Below, piece by piece: positions 1 to 6,879 of a DNA stretch of 6,879 bases. The position numbers were made by a program, and so were the translations under genes. How positions within the stretch are numbered: the stretch's first letter is position 1; each line of letters opens with the position of its first letter. This DNA is from an uncultured Flavobacterium sp. (GTDB lineage Bacteria > Bacteroidota > Bacteroidia > Flavobacteriales > Flavobacteriaceae), in NCBI GenBank assembly GCA_946479395.1, contig CAMLFV010000145.1:1-6879 (forward strand), in the 5' to 3' direction. Below the pieces are notes generated by a model. The model was not told the DNA's origin. It saw only the letters and a program-made list of their open reading frames with translations, and did no database searches.

Positions 1-102
1 AAAAATAAATCACTGAATATCATTGTATTAAAATTTAATAGATAATGCACTACGGGTAAACATATTATATTTTCATGAGATTCATCTACTAAAAAAAGAA
101 AC

Positions 103-1010
103 ATGAATACAGCAAACAATTTTGACGTAATGATTATCGGCGGAAGCTACGCCGGACTTTCGGCTGCAATGTCACTAGCATGTTCATTACGCAACGTACT
201 TATTATAGACAGCGGATTACCATGTAACCGACAGACGCCGCATTCGCACAACTTTATTACCCAAGTGGAGAAACACCTGCAGCAATAGCCAATAAAGCAC
301 TAACACAATTATTATACTATTCTACCGTAAAATTACACAGAGGGTTTGCAGCAAATGGAAAGAAAACAGACACAGGCTTTATTATCGAAACGTTAGAAGG
401 ATTAAAATTTACAGCCAAAAAACTGATATTTGCTACCGGAATCACCGACATGATGCCTGATATTAAGGGGTTTGACCAATGTTGGGGAATTTCAGTAATC
501 CACTGTCCGTATTGTCACGGTTATGAATTTCGTAACCAGAAAACAGCCATCATGGCAAACGGAGAAAGAGCCATTCATCTGGCATCGCTGGTACACAACC
601 TCAGCAATCAGTTAACTGTAATAACTTCCGGTAAAGCTGAATTCACCAGTGAACAACGCTGCAAACTGCAATTTCACAATATACCCGTTGTAGAGAAAAA
701 GATTCGGGAAGTGATCCATGAGAACGGACATTTGACAAATATTGTTTTTGAAGACATGGAAACAATAAAACTTGATGCACTGTATGCAGCTGTTCCCTTT
801 AAACAACATTCAACAATTCCTGCATTATTGGGTTGCGAGTTCACAGAAATGGGGCATATTAAAACAGATCCCCTTCAAAAAACCAACATTGCAGGAGTCT
901 ATGCGTGTGGTGACAATTCAAGCATGATGCGTTCGGTTTCTAATGCTGTGGCAACCGGCAGTATTGCAGGTGCCATGGTAAATAAGGAATTGGTAGATGA
1001 ATTATTTTAG
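103..1010 (+). pseudogene. Thioredoxin-reductase-like FAD-dependent oxidoreductase, interrupted by a -1 frameshift
   Basis: The N-terminal half opens at the ATG at 103 with a FAD-binding Rossmann motif (VMIIGGSYAGLSAA) and the stretch NRQTPHSHNF, then hits a TAG at 286-288. The frame beginning GGA at 267 continues the same protein without a stop to the TAG at 1008-1010. Joined, with one base restored in the codon at 265-266 (probably GAT, giving ITQDGETP), the product is 302 residues, a normal length for low-molecular-weight thioredoxin reductases. The redox pair is CPYC (reconstructed residues 135-138), and the C-terminal FAD motif is GVYACGDN, followed by a conserved-looking R...A...G stretch. 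The usual NADPH motif GGGNTA is replaced by MANGERA (about 151-157), and the HRR motif after it reads TSG. The protein may therefore be an oxygen-using dithiol oxidase of the GliT/HlmI type rather than a true TrxR; the substrate is unknown. There is no Shine-Dalgarno sequence; the leader is A-rich. The reading is otherwise undamaged, so this is a recent mutation or a sequencing error. Confidence 0.85.
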
Positions 1011-1030
1011 AATCTGATACAGATTTGTTA
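1011..1030 (+). terminator. Possible weak terminator after the flavoprotein gene
   Basis: Directly after the TAG stop, AATCTG (1011-1016) and CAGATT (1020-1025) form a 6-bp stem with a 3-nt loop, followed by the T-rich stretch TGTTATATTTT. The stem is short and poor in GC and the T-run is broken, so this is only a candidate. Confidence 0.25.
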
Positions 1031-1117
1031 TATTTTGTGCTACATGTCTACTGAAGTTTAGGGTTTATAAAATTTACAAAGCTTTCAGATTTAAATTAAA
1101 ATACGCAGCGTGTTATT

Positions 1118-1148
1118 AAAACAAAAAAAGGCGGAAATAAATTCCGCC
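1118..1148 (-). terminator. Rho-independent terminator of the LVIVP-like lipoprotein gene
   Basis: GGCGGAA (1130-1136) and TTCCGCC (1142-1148) form a perfect 7-bp, GC-rich stem with a 5-nt loop. On the minus strand the stem is followed by TTTTTTTGTTTT (the A-tract at 1118-1129 on the given strand). It begins about 19 nt after the stop codon of the minus-strand lipoprotein gene. On the plus strand there is no immediate T-run, so it is oriented for the minus gene, though it could slow transcripts arriving from the flavoprotein side. Confidence 0.8.
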
Positions 1149-1166
1149 CTTAGTGATTTTTGCTTA

Positions 1167-2786
1167 CTAAAGCTTATTAAAAGTATCTGTAAAAGTACCC
1201 GTAATGGTTACATTACTGCCTTTAGTTACATTGCCGTGAATCGTAATAGAAGAATTATTTCCTACAAACTCTAATTTAGCTCCGCTGTTTAAAATTAAGT
1301 GACCATATATAACCACATCTCCTTCTACACGCATCACTGCGTTGTTGTTTATAATTAAAGACAACCAAGGATTGCTTTGCTGCCCTTGGGCAAGAGATCC
1401 TTTCATATAAAACACACCGCCACTATTAATATTCAACCCTTGCGATACAGAAAGCGACCCACAAAAAGTAAGGTTTGCATTAACATTTACACCCATTAAA
1501 GAAGCAGATCCCTGATATTCCTTAGTCTCGTTAGAATTAACATTTAACCAAACAGAACCGTTATATGTTGGAAACTGAGAACAGTTAAGAGTTTGCGTAC
1601 TGGTTACCATTTTTGCAATCTTAAGTCCGCCGTTACCCATTGCTGCAAAAATATAATCGCCCTTACTCATGGTATAATTACAAGAACCGTTCATTGCAAC
1701 TGACCCAACAAGGTTTAAAGCCTGATTTTCGTTTTTGTAGATATAAAGTCCTGCCCCCCCGTTGGCTAAAAATACATTCTGATTATTAACAGACACCGCA
1801 TTTGTTGTTATGTCTGCATTATCAACACCTGCTACGTTAGTAGGTAAAGCAATTGTTTGTAGTTTACTTCCTGTAGAGGAATTATAGACTCCTAACCCAT
1901 TATACCCTTCAGAAACCAATAAATTATTTCCAAGAAAATCTATGGTTCTTTTTGCACCCGGTACATCAACAGATGTAGCAAAAGAACTTTGGGGTGCCAT
2001 GGAATTCGCGTCATATACCTTAACTCCGCTTGTTCCGCTAAGAACCACAATCTTATTATTGTTTTGACCTACCGCACGTAAATCGGCTACCGGAATGGTT
2101 GCCTGAACCTGATTGGTATTTTTATCTAATGCTACCAAATCGCCCGTACCTCCAGATACTGCGTAATATCTGTTTCCTACCGACGTGACAGAAGTAGCAA
2201 CATTACCCGATAACTGTGTTTGTACATAATTTGTGGTAAGCAGACCGTTATTAAGCGTCATTGCAGAAACAAATCCCGGTGAAGATAAATTTGGAAACGC
2301 ATCCACACTTGCAGCACCAGCAATATATAATTTACCGTTTTCATAACTTACAGCACTTACATCGGTATTGGGAAAAATGGCCTGAACCACCAATTGGGGA
2401 ACATTGGGATTGGATATATTAATCACATCAACTGCACCGCCGTACGCCTCACCTTCCGTATTATATGAAACATAAGCATAATTGCCGTTTATTGCCACAT
2501 GTGTTGCCTTCAAGGTTTTTCCTGCATAAACCGGCGGATTAACCTCGGCAACCAAAACAACCGGCAGACTGCCTGCTTGTACAGGCGTATTTTTTCCTGT
2601 TGAAGGCGTTATGATGTCTAAAACACCTGAATTTTTAAAATTAATTCTTTTGTTTAATGACTGCACATCACTATTGATAATAATTTTTTCATTTTCAGTA
2701 CCTGCCCCAACATTATCATCATTATTACAAGAAATTAGTGTAAATGCGGTCAATAAAGTACAGCCCAATAATGATTTGATTTTCAT
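1167..2786 (-). CDS. Cell-surface or periplasmic lipoprotein with LVIVP-like beta-propeller and beta-solenoid-like C-terminus
   Basis: The 539-residue product starts with a lipoprotein signal peptide ending in LISC; Cys20 would be the lipidated residue. CNNDDN follows it, resembling the acidic surface-export signals described for Bacteroidetes lipoproteins, so exposure on the outer face of the outer membrane is plausible. Residues about 75-395 contain repeated strand-turn units typical of LVIVP-type beta-propellers: VDVINISNPNVPQLV (119-133), GKLYIAGA, GVKVYDA (255-260), GLGVYNS and GLYIYKN, and GGLKIAKM. Residues about 405-539 change character to short repeated strands rich in Asn, Gly, Val and Ile (for example GDVVIYGHLILNSGAKLEFVG cut around 489-509), suggesting a right-handed beta-solenoid. 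No catalytic motif is visible; binding or structural roles are possible. The ATG at 2786 is supported by the signal peptide and a well-placed promoter. The gene appears monocistronic. Family assignment is moderately sure; function is unknown. Confidence 0.85.
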   Translation of the reverse strand: MKIKSLLGCTLLTAFTLISCNNDDNVGAGTENEKIIINSDVQSLNKRINFKNSGVLDIITPSTGKNTPVQAGSLPVVLVAEVNPPVYAGKTLKATHVAINGNYAYVSYNTEGEAYGGAVDVINISNPNVPQLVVQAIFPNTDVSAVSYENGKLYIAGAASVDAFPNLSSPGFVSAMTLNNGLLTTNYVQTQLSGNVATSVTSVGNRYYAVSGGTGDLVALDKNTNQVQATIPVADLRAVGQNNNKIVVLSGTSGVKVYDANSMAPQSSFATSVDVPGAKRTIDFLGNNLLVSEGYNGLGVYNSSTGSKLQTIALPTNVAGVDNADITTNAVSVNNQNVFLANGGAGLYIYKNENQALNLVGSVAMNGSCNYTMSKGDYIFAAMGNGGLKIAKMVTSTQTLNCSQFPTYNGSVWLNVNSNETKEYQGSASLMGVNVNANLTFCGSLSVSQGLNINSGGVFYMKGSLAQGQQSNPWLSLIINNNAVMRVEGDVVIYGHLILNSGAKLEFVGNNSSITIHGNVTKGSNVTITGTFTDTFNKL

Positions 2787-2810
2787 GAAATTAACAATTT
2801 AAATATTACG

Positions 2811-2842
2811 CAAATGTATAGCAAATTTGGTTTCGGTACCAA
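2811..2842 (-). promoter_or_regulatory. Bacteroidetes-type promoter for the lipoprotein gene
   Basis: Read on the minus strand, TTG (2840-2842) is followed after 21 nt by TACATTTG (2811-2818). The latter matches the Bacteroidetes -7 consensus TAnnTTTG exactly. The transcription start would fall near 2804, leaving a leader of roughly 18 nt before the ATG at 2786. The -33 element is short and its spacing is at the long end, so the -7 box is the stronger part of this call. Confidence 0.65.
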
Positions 2843-2853
2843 CTTGTGCGTAC

Positions 2854-2881
2854 ATAATTTTTATTTGACAATAAAATTTAT
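2854..2881. promoter_or_regulatory. Imperfect AT-rich palindrome in the divergent region
   Basis: TTTTATT (2859-2865) and AATAAAA (2870-2876) are inverted around TGAC. After one T/T mismatch the symmetry continues for four more base pairs on each side. It lies just upstream of the minus-strand -33 element, where an operator could sit. In DNA this AT-rich, chance palindromes are common, so confidence is low. Confidence 0.2.
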
Positions 2882-2890
2882 TGATGATTT

Positions 2891-2910
2891 AAATATATGT
2901 ACATATTTTT
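2891..2910. promoter_or_regulatory. Twelve-base perfect palindrome with imperfect extension, possible operator
   Basis: ATATGTACATAT (2895-2906) is a perfect 12-bp palindrome. Beyond one T/T mismatch the symmetry continues with AAA (2891-2893) and TTT (2908-2910). It sits between the two divergent genes, in a position that could serve either promoter, and runs into a T10 tract (2906-2915). No regulator gene is visible in the window to pair with it. Confidence 0.25.
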
Positions 2911-2988
2911 TTTTTAAGAATCATGCCTTTTAAATTCTGCAAAACCATATTGCTGATAATAATTATTTTATATACACTATAATTTTTA

Positions 2989-2996
2989 TATCTTCG
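2989..2996 (+). promoter_or_regulatory. Weak -7 candidate for the YaiO-family gene
   Basis: TATCTTCG differs from the TAnnTTTG consensus at one position and lies 37 nt before the ATG at 3034, a suitable distance. No clear TTG -33 element is seen at the expected spacing; only T-rich sequence is present around 2966-2969. The promoter may be weak, activated, or of another class. Confidence 0.3.
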
Positions 2997-3033
2997 GTAA
3001 TAGTAACAAGAATGTTAATATAATAATACTGTA

Positions 3034-4263
3034 ATGAGATATTGTACGTTAATTCTCACGTTTTTAATTCCTGTAATACTTTACAGTCAGGAAACCTTAA
3101 CTGCAGACGAACTATTTTCGAAGGCCAGAATTGTTGCTTTTGAGGAGAAAGATTATACGAAATCTATAGCACTGGCTAAAGAAGCTTTGGATAAGTCGCC
3201 AGATTATACTGACATCTCTATTTTTTTGGGAAGATTATACACATGGAATGATGATGTGAATTCTGCAAGGGCACTTTTTGAAGATTTAGAAAAGCAGATG
3301 ATTGCAGACGAAGATTTTTTTATTGCCTATGGTTCTTTAGAATTTTGGAATGATAATGAACAAGAGGCATTACGCATTGTTGAAAAAGGACTTCAGCATC
3401 ATCCAAAATCAGAGGATTTATGGTTATTAAAAGCAAAAATTCATTCTTCAAACAATCCTACCAAAGCGGAAGAAGCGCTACTGTATGTTCTAGAGCTGAA
3501 CCCTAAGAATACAGAAGCAAGAGCCATGTACAGTAGAATAAGGGAACTTAACTCTAAAAATGCGTTAAGTGTTCTTTATAATCTGACACATTTTGACAAA
3601 CAATTCGATGAAGACTGGCATATTGTAGGATTAAGTTATAAACGGGTCACCAAATATGGTTCGGTAATTTTAAGAGGTAATTACGCCAAAAAATTTGGAG
3701 CAGACGGGAAACAGATTGAGTTGGAAGCTTATCCGCGTATCTCAAAAACCTTTTATCTATATGTTGGTGCAGGCTATTCTGAAGATGTCGGCATCTTTCC
3801 AAAATACAGAACAGGTATTTCCTTATTTGCAAATCTTCCAAAAAGTTTTGAAGGAGAGTTAGGATACCGTCAGCTTTATTTCAGTGATAACATTTGGATG
3901 TACACTGCATCGGTTGGAAAATACTATAAAAATTACTGGTTTAATGTAAGAACCTATCTTACACCAGACCATAAAAACATTTCACACTCTTATACCGGTA
4001 CCGTACGCTATTATACGAAAGGCGCAAACGATTATTTCGGTATACAGGTAGGTTCTGGTATAAGTCCTGAAGAAAGTACAAACAACCTGCTTGCAAACGA
4101 AAATTTTAAACTTAAAACCTTTAAAGCCGGCTGTGAATATACATTCTCCGTACAAAAATTAAACATCTTTACCCTAACATTTCTTTACTCTAATCAAGAG
4201 TACCGCATTAATCAAAAAGGCAACCAGTTTGATTTTAGTATAGGATACACCCGAAACTTTTAA
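3034..4263 (+). CDS. YaiO-family outer-membrane beta-barrel protein with N-terminal TPR-like domain
   Basis: The 409-residue product has a signal peptide (hydrophobic TLILTFLIPVILYSQ, probable cleavage near residue 18-20, no lipobox). Residues about 22-175 are helical TPR-like repeats, with units such as DYTKSIALAKEALDKSPDY (40-58), ARALFEDLEKQ, EALRIVEKGLQHHPKSEDLW and AEEALLYVLELNPKN. From about 178 to the end come alternating aromatic and polar strands of a membrane barrel, including YRTGISLFANLP (258-269) and GYRQLYFSD (277-285), which are typical of the YaiO family. The chain ends in Phe, as expected of a barrel inserted by the BAM machinery. TPR plus barrel resembles PgaA-type exopolysaccharide exporters, and E. 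coli yaiO neighbours the GT2 gene yaiP. Here a GT2-containing gene lies next door but convergent, so they are not an operon. Glycan export or binding is inference; the family has no firmly established substrate. Confidence 0.87.
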   Translation: MRYCTLILTFLIPVILYSQETLTADELFSKARIVAFEEKDYTKSIALAKEALDKSPDYTDISIFLGRLYTWNDDVNSARALFEDLEKQMIADEDFFIAYGSLEFWNDNEQEALRIVEKGLQHHPKSEDLWLLKAKIHSSNNPTKAEEALLYVLELNPKNTEARAMYSRIRELNSKNALSVLYNLTHFDKQFDEDWHIVGLSYKRVTKYGSVILRGNYAKKFGADGKQIELEAYPRISKTFYLYVGAGYSEDVGIFPKYRTGISLFANLPKSFEGELGYRQLYFSDNIWMYTASVGKYYKNYWFNVRTYLTPDHKNISHSYTGTVRYYTKGANDYFGIQVGSGISPEESTNNLLANENFKLKTFKAGCEYTFSVQKLNIFTLTFLYSNQEYRINQKGNQFDFSIGYTRNF

Positions 4264-4278
4264 AGATTATTTATATAC

Positions 4279-4312
4279 AAAATGGATCATAAAAATTATG
4301 ATCCATTTTTTT
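4279..4312 (+). terminator. Strong rho-independent terminator between the convergent genes
   Basis: A perfect 14-bp stem (4279-4292 with 4296-4309; core TGGATCATAA and TTATGATCCA) closes a 3-nt AAA loop. On the plus strand it runs into seven Ts (4306-4312), so it terminates the YaiO-family gene 15 nt after its stop. On the minus strand it ends in only four Ts (complement of 4279-4282), so it may also act, more weakly, on the convergent gene. Confidence 0.88.
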
Positions 4313-4343
4313 ACGTCAAATGGTAATTTCCGTAACAAGCTTG

Positions 4344-6879
4344 CTATTTATTATTACTAAAGAATTCCACGATTAAAGAATCAGGTATTAATTTTTGAGA
4401 TGAATAGAATGTATTGTTCTTCAGTTTAAAATCATTAAACTGTTTTGTTACTTTATTTTTGACGACCTCATTTTCAATCAATTCCTCATTATTTGTTTTA
4501 AGAGCGTACAAATTGTTTTGATTTAAATGATAAGTACCGGATATGAAATCGGCAATCTGATCCTTACTCTGCATTAAAGGGAAACTTTTACCGGTCATTT
4601 CAACAGTACCTTTTAGACCGTTACCATACCATGCTACTTTTGCAGGGGTTTTTAAATTATAATTCTTTCTATAATAAGCCAACAGAGAAGGTGCGATATC
4701 AAAATGACTTACTATATTTTTAAAGCGCTGGGGCTGTTTTAACAAAGGTGAATAGATGATCAGGGGTACTCGGTATCTGTCTATTTTTTCCTGTAGCGGG
4801 ATTTCAGGCATACTGTGGTCACCGGTAATTATAAATATGGTATTAGCGAAATCAGACCGCTTTTTATAGGTGTTAAAGAACTGTTCAAGCGCATGATCTA
4901 AATTCATAACCGTTACCAATTGTTTCTTATATTGCAATGCCCAGTTTTTCTGACTACTGGTAATACGGTTCGATTTTACCTGCTCATGGAATCTATCCTC
5001 GTAATAAGCAGTATTGTTAATTAAAAACGGATTATGGGTTGACAAGGTAAGAATCATGTTAAAGTACGGTTTATTCCCTTCTTTTTGTACATTTAGCATT
5101 TTTGTAAATACCGCCTGATCTTCATAACCCCAGCTTTCACCATTACTTTGCGGAAGTTTACGGTATGAACCATCAAAAGACGCCTGATCTGTAATATGAT
5201 CTACCTTACTGTACTCCAGAAATTTGTCCATTCTGTCAAAAGAAACATTTCCACCATAAAAAAAGCCAGTTTCAAAACCGTTATATTTTAAAACGTTAAA
5301 CAAGTTATAGTTTTGCGGAGTTTCTTCAATTTCCAAGAAACCGTTCTTTCCAAACGGAAGCGATCCTGCAATGGTTGGCAATGCCCCAAAAGTTCTACCT
5401 GACGAACTTAAATTGAAGTGCCAATACAAACTTTTACCACTTAAAGAATCTATAAATGGCGTAAAACTACCTACATAACCATTGGGCGAACTGTATGCAT
5501 GCCCAAGTCCTTCAACAATAACAACAACTACATTAGGTGTTTTATCAGATTTATTAAAATAACTGCCTAAAAAGTCTGCCGTATCCTCCTCTTTCAAAAA
5601 TGGATATTTATCGTCAAAATTATTACTATCAATAGCGGCTTCAACATTCGGGTAAAGCCACTGGAACAGTTCAGGATGCCCATTTATATAATTTTCGGTA
5701 TAAGAACCAATAAAATAAGCTAATTTACTTTTAGCCGCATTTTGCTGGAATTCGCTACTTATAAAGCCTACTTGAAATTTATGAACCGGGATCACCATCA
5801 AAATAAAACCAATCATAATAAATGCTGCACCTGCATACCATGATTTAAAGGAATATTTTGTGACCATAAATAACGGAATCGCGGTAGCAGCAGCCAGTAA
5901 TAAAATCAACGCCACATTCTTTATATTCAGCATTCCGCTTGATCTTAAAATCTGATGGATTTCTGCCGAACTATAATAGAGTAAATCTGCACCTAAAATA
6001 TTCTTTGTCTCAGCAAAATACAAAAACAAACCATACTGACTTACAATTATCAATGTAGCTGCTGCAATTATGAAAAAGTTTGCAATCTTATTTTTGAATA
6101 ATCGAAGAATAAAGTATAAAACGCCTAAAACAGACAGTAATTTAAATAAAAATATAGTATTGGATATAAAAAGGTGTTTTATGACAAAAACGGTATCCAT
6201 ATCATTAAAACTTCGCTTATACCATATCCATTCTACAAAAATACTTATAAGGAACATTACCGAAAAAGCAGCTGCAATAAGTCCCCATTTTTTTAAACCA
6301 GAAGTAACAAATTGAATAAATTTCTCTTTTTGAGACAACTGTTTCGCAGACTGGCTGAACCCTTGCCTGGTCATTTCTCCCCAACTGTGCGATTTTTTAA
6401 AGTAATCTATAAAACCACTTACCCCAGCCTTCACCGTTAAAGGGTGGAAATAAAAAGGTTCTGCTACGGCAGTTGCTATTAATGTAAGAAAATCTTTTCT
6501 TTTGGTATAAACCTGCCTGCCGACCAAATCGACTAAAACTGCGTAAACAGAATACAAAATACCGGTAGAAATTACCAGGGCAAACAACACAAAAAAGAAC
6601 GGCCAGTTAACGATACCCAACAGTAAGAATATCAAGAAAACAACATATCCTGAAAACTCTACCAGAGGACCCAAAAATTCAAACAGAAACCAGTACGGCA
6701 AACTAACCATACCCAGCTTGCCGTATTTTGGATTGAACATTAATTTACGGTGTTTCCAAAGCGTTTCCATAGTTCCGCGCATCCAACGGTTCCTTTGTCG
6801 GGACAATATATCTTTGCTTTCAGGAACTTCGGTCCAGCAAAGAGGTTCCGGAATATTAACGACCTCATAAGGTTCCTTA
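4344..6879 (-). CDS. Glycosyltransferase family 2 fused to LtaS-like phosphotransferase/sulfatase-fold domain (5' end outside the window)
   Basis: The frame is open to the right edge, giving 844 residues here (residue 1 is the codon at 6876-6878). The start is outside: upstream of the TTG at 6804-6806 the frame still encodes CWTEVPES, a conserved GT2 stretch holding the catalytic-acid region, and QRNRW (28-32) is the QxxRW motif of processive GT2 enzymes. The DxD part is missing only because the window ends. Hydrophobic segments within about 58-119 match GT2 membrane helices. Five further helices (about 196-217, 233-260, 265-288, 321-340, 347-365) precede an extracytoplasmic catalytic domain at about 448-736, the layout of LtaS. 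Likely active-site residues by analogy with LtaS are Glu456 (VEGLG), nucleophile Thr496 (SSSGRTFGALP), His615 (STHNPF) and Asp687-His688 (ITGDHSMPE); SWGYEDQAVF (582-591) is also family-like. A CxPxR sulfatase motif is absent, so phosphoglycerol or phosphoethanolamine transfer is likelier than sulfate hydrolysis. The tail (about 737-844) has no recognised domain. Substrates are inferred. Confidence 0.88.
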   Translation of the reverse strand, partial: KEPYEVVNIPEPLCWTEVPESKDILSRQRNRWMRGTMETLWKHRKLMFNPKYGKLGMVSLPYWFLFEFLGPLVEFSGYVVFLIFLLLGIVNWPFFFVLFALVISTGILYSVYAVLVDLVGRQVYTKRKDFLTLIATAVAEPFYFHPLTVKAGVSGFIDYFKKSHSWGEMTRQGFSQSAKQLSQKEKFIQFVTSGLKKWGLIAAAFSVMFLISIFVEWIWYKRSFNDMDTVFVIKHLFISNTIFLFKLLSVLGVLYFILRLFKNKIANFFIIAAATLIIVSQYGLFLYFAETKNILGADLLYYSSAEIHQILRSSGMLNIKNVALILLLAAATAIPLFMVTKYSFKSWYAGAAFIMIGFILMVIPVHKFQVGFISSEFQQNAAKSKLAYFIGSYTENYINGHPELFQWLYPNVEAAIDSNNFDDKYPFLKEEDTADFLGSYFNKSDKTPNVVVVIVEGLGHAYSSPNGYVGSFTPFIDSLSGKSLYWHFNLSSSGRTFGALPTIAGSLPFGKNGFLEIEETPQNYNLFNVLKYNGFETGFFYGGNVSFDRMDKFLEYSKVDHITDQASFDGSYRKLPQSNGESWGYEDQAVFTKMLNVQKEGNKPYFNMILTLSTHNPFLINNTAYYEDRFHEQVKSNRITSSQKNWALQYKKQLVTVMNLDHALEQFFNTYKKRSDFANTIFIITGDHSMPEIPLQEKIDRYRVPLIIYSPLLKQPQRFKNIVSHFDIAPSLLAYYRKNYNLKTPAKVAWYGNGLKGTVEMTGKSFPLMQSKDQIADFISGTYHLNQNNLYALKTNNEELIENEVVKNKVTKQFNDFKLKNNTFYSSQKLIPDSLIVEFFSNNK

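Noticed and set aside
66..73. TATATTTT as a -7 promoter element for the flavoprotein gene
   Set aside because: It misses the final G of TAnnTTTG and has no TTG at a suitable distance upstream; in such AT-rich sequence the match is not informative. Positions 1-102 show nothing else I can support.
255..290. Programmed ribosomal frameshift in the flavoprotein gene
   Set aside because: No slippery heptamer or following stem-loop is evident at 262-270, and family members of this kind are encoded in one frame.
612..809. Short minus-strand open frame of 65 codons opposite the flavoprotein gene
   Set aside because: It lies wholly within conserved coding sequence on the other strand and has no recognisable protein character. 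The same applies to short frames at 2611-2802 (+), 3647-3841 (-) and 6070-6315 (+).
450..1010. A separate 186-residue oxidoreductase gene starting at ATG 450
   Set aside because: Sequence in the same frame from 267 to 449 encodes the missing middle of the family fold, so this is the 3' part of the frameshifted gene and not an independent gene.
4344..5540. True arylsulfatase activity for the C-terminal domain of the fusion
   Set aside because: There is no CxPxR or SxPxR formylglycine motif, and the nucleophile position is a Thr in a GRT context as in LtaS-like enzymes.
6804..6806. TTG codon as the start of the GT2-LtaS fusion gene
   Set aside because: The frame stays open upstream to the window edge and encodes conserved GT2 sequence (CWTEVPES), and the codon falls four bases before the QxxRW coding sequence. 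It is internal.

Overview
This window looks like chromosomal DNA of a flavobacterium (Bacteroidetes, probably Flavobacteriaceae). The evidence is AT-rich DNA with A-rich leaders lacking Shine-Dalgarno sequences, one perfect Bacteroidetes-type promoter (TTG, 21 nt, TACATTTG), an LISC lipoprotein signal followed by Asn/Asp residues, and a YaiO-type outer-membrane barrel. I saw no tRNA, rRNA, CRISPR array, insertion sequence or phage gene.

Layout from left to right. (1) At 103-1010 (+) lies a thioredoxin-reductase-like FAD flavoprotein with a CPYC redox pair. It is split by an apparent single-base deletion near 265/266 and is otherwise intact. (2) At 1167-2786 (-) lies a large lipoprotein: an LVIVP-like beta-propeller followed by a beta-solenoid-like C-terminus. 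It has its own promoter and its own terminator. (3) A 247-bp divergent intergenic region holds that promoter, a weak promoter candidate for the next gene, two imperfect AT-rich palindromes and a T10 tract. (4) At 3034-4263 (+) lies a YaiO-family protein: a TPR-like periplasmic domain followed by an outer-membrane beta-barrel. (5) A strong 14-bp-stem terminator separates it from the convergent last gene. (6) From 4344 past the right edge (-) lies a fused membrane enzyme. It carries the C-terminal part of a processive family-2 glycosyltransferase, then a five-helix membrane domain and an LtaS-like alkaline-phosphatase-superfamily catalytic domain.

The most interesting part is the right half. 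A glycosyltransferase that would polymerise and extrude a glycan is fused to an enzyme that, in its family, transfers phospho-alcohol groups from phospholipid. Beside it is a TPR-barrel protein that resembles the outer-membrane component of exopolysaccharide exporters. I infer a synthesis, decoration and export module for an envelope or extracellular polysaccharide; the sequence alone does not prove it. The lipoprotein and the flavoprotein have no evident functional link to that module.
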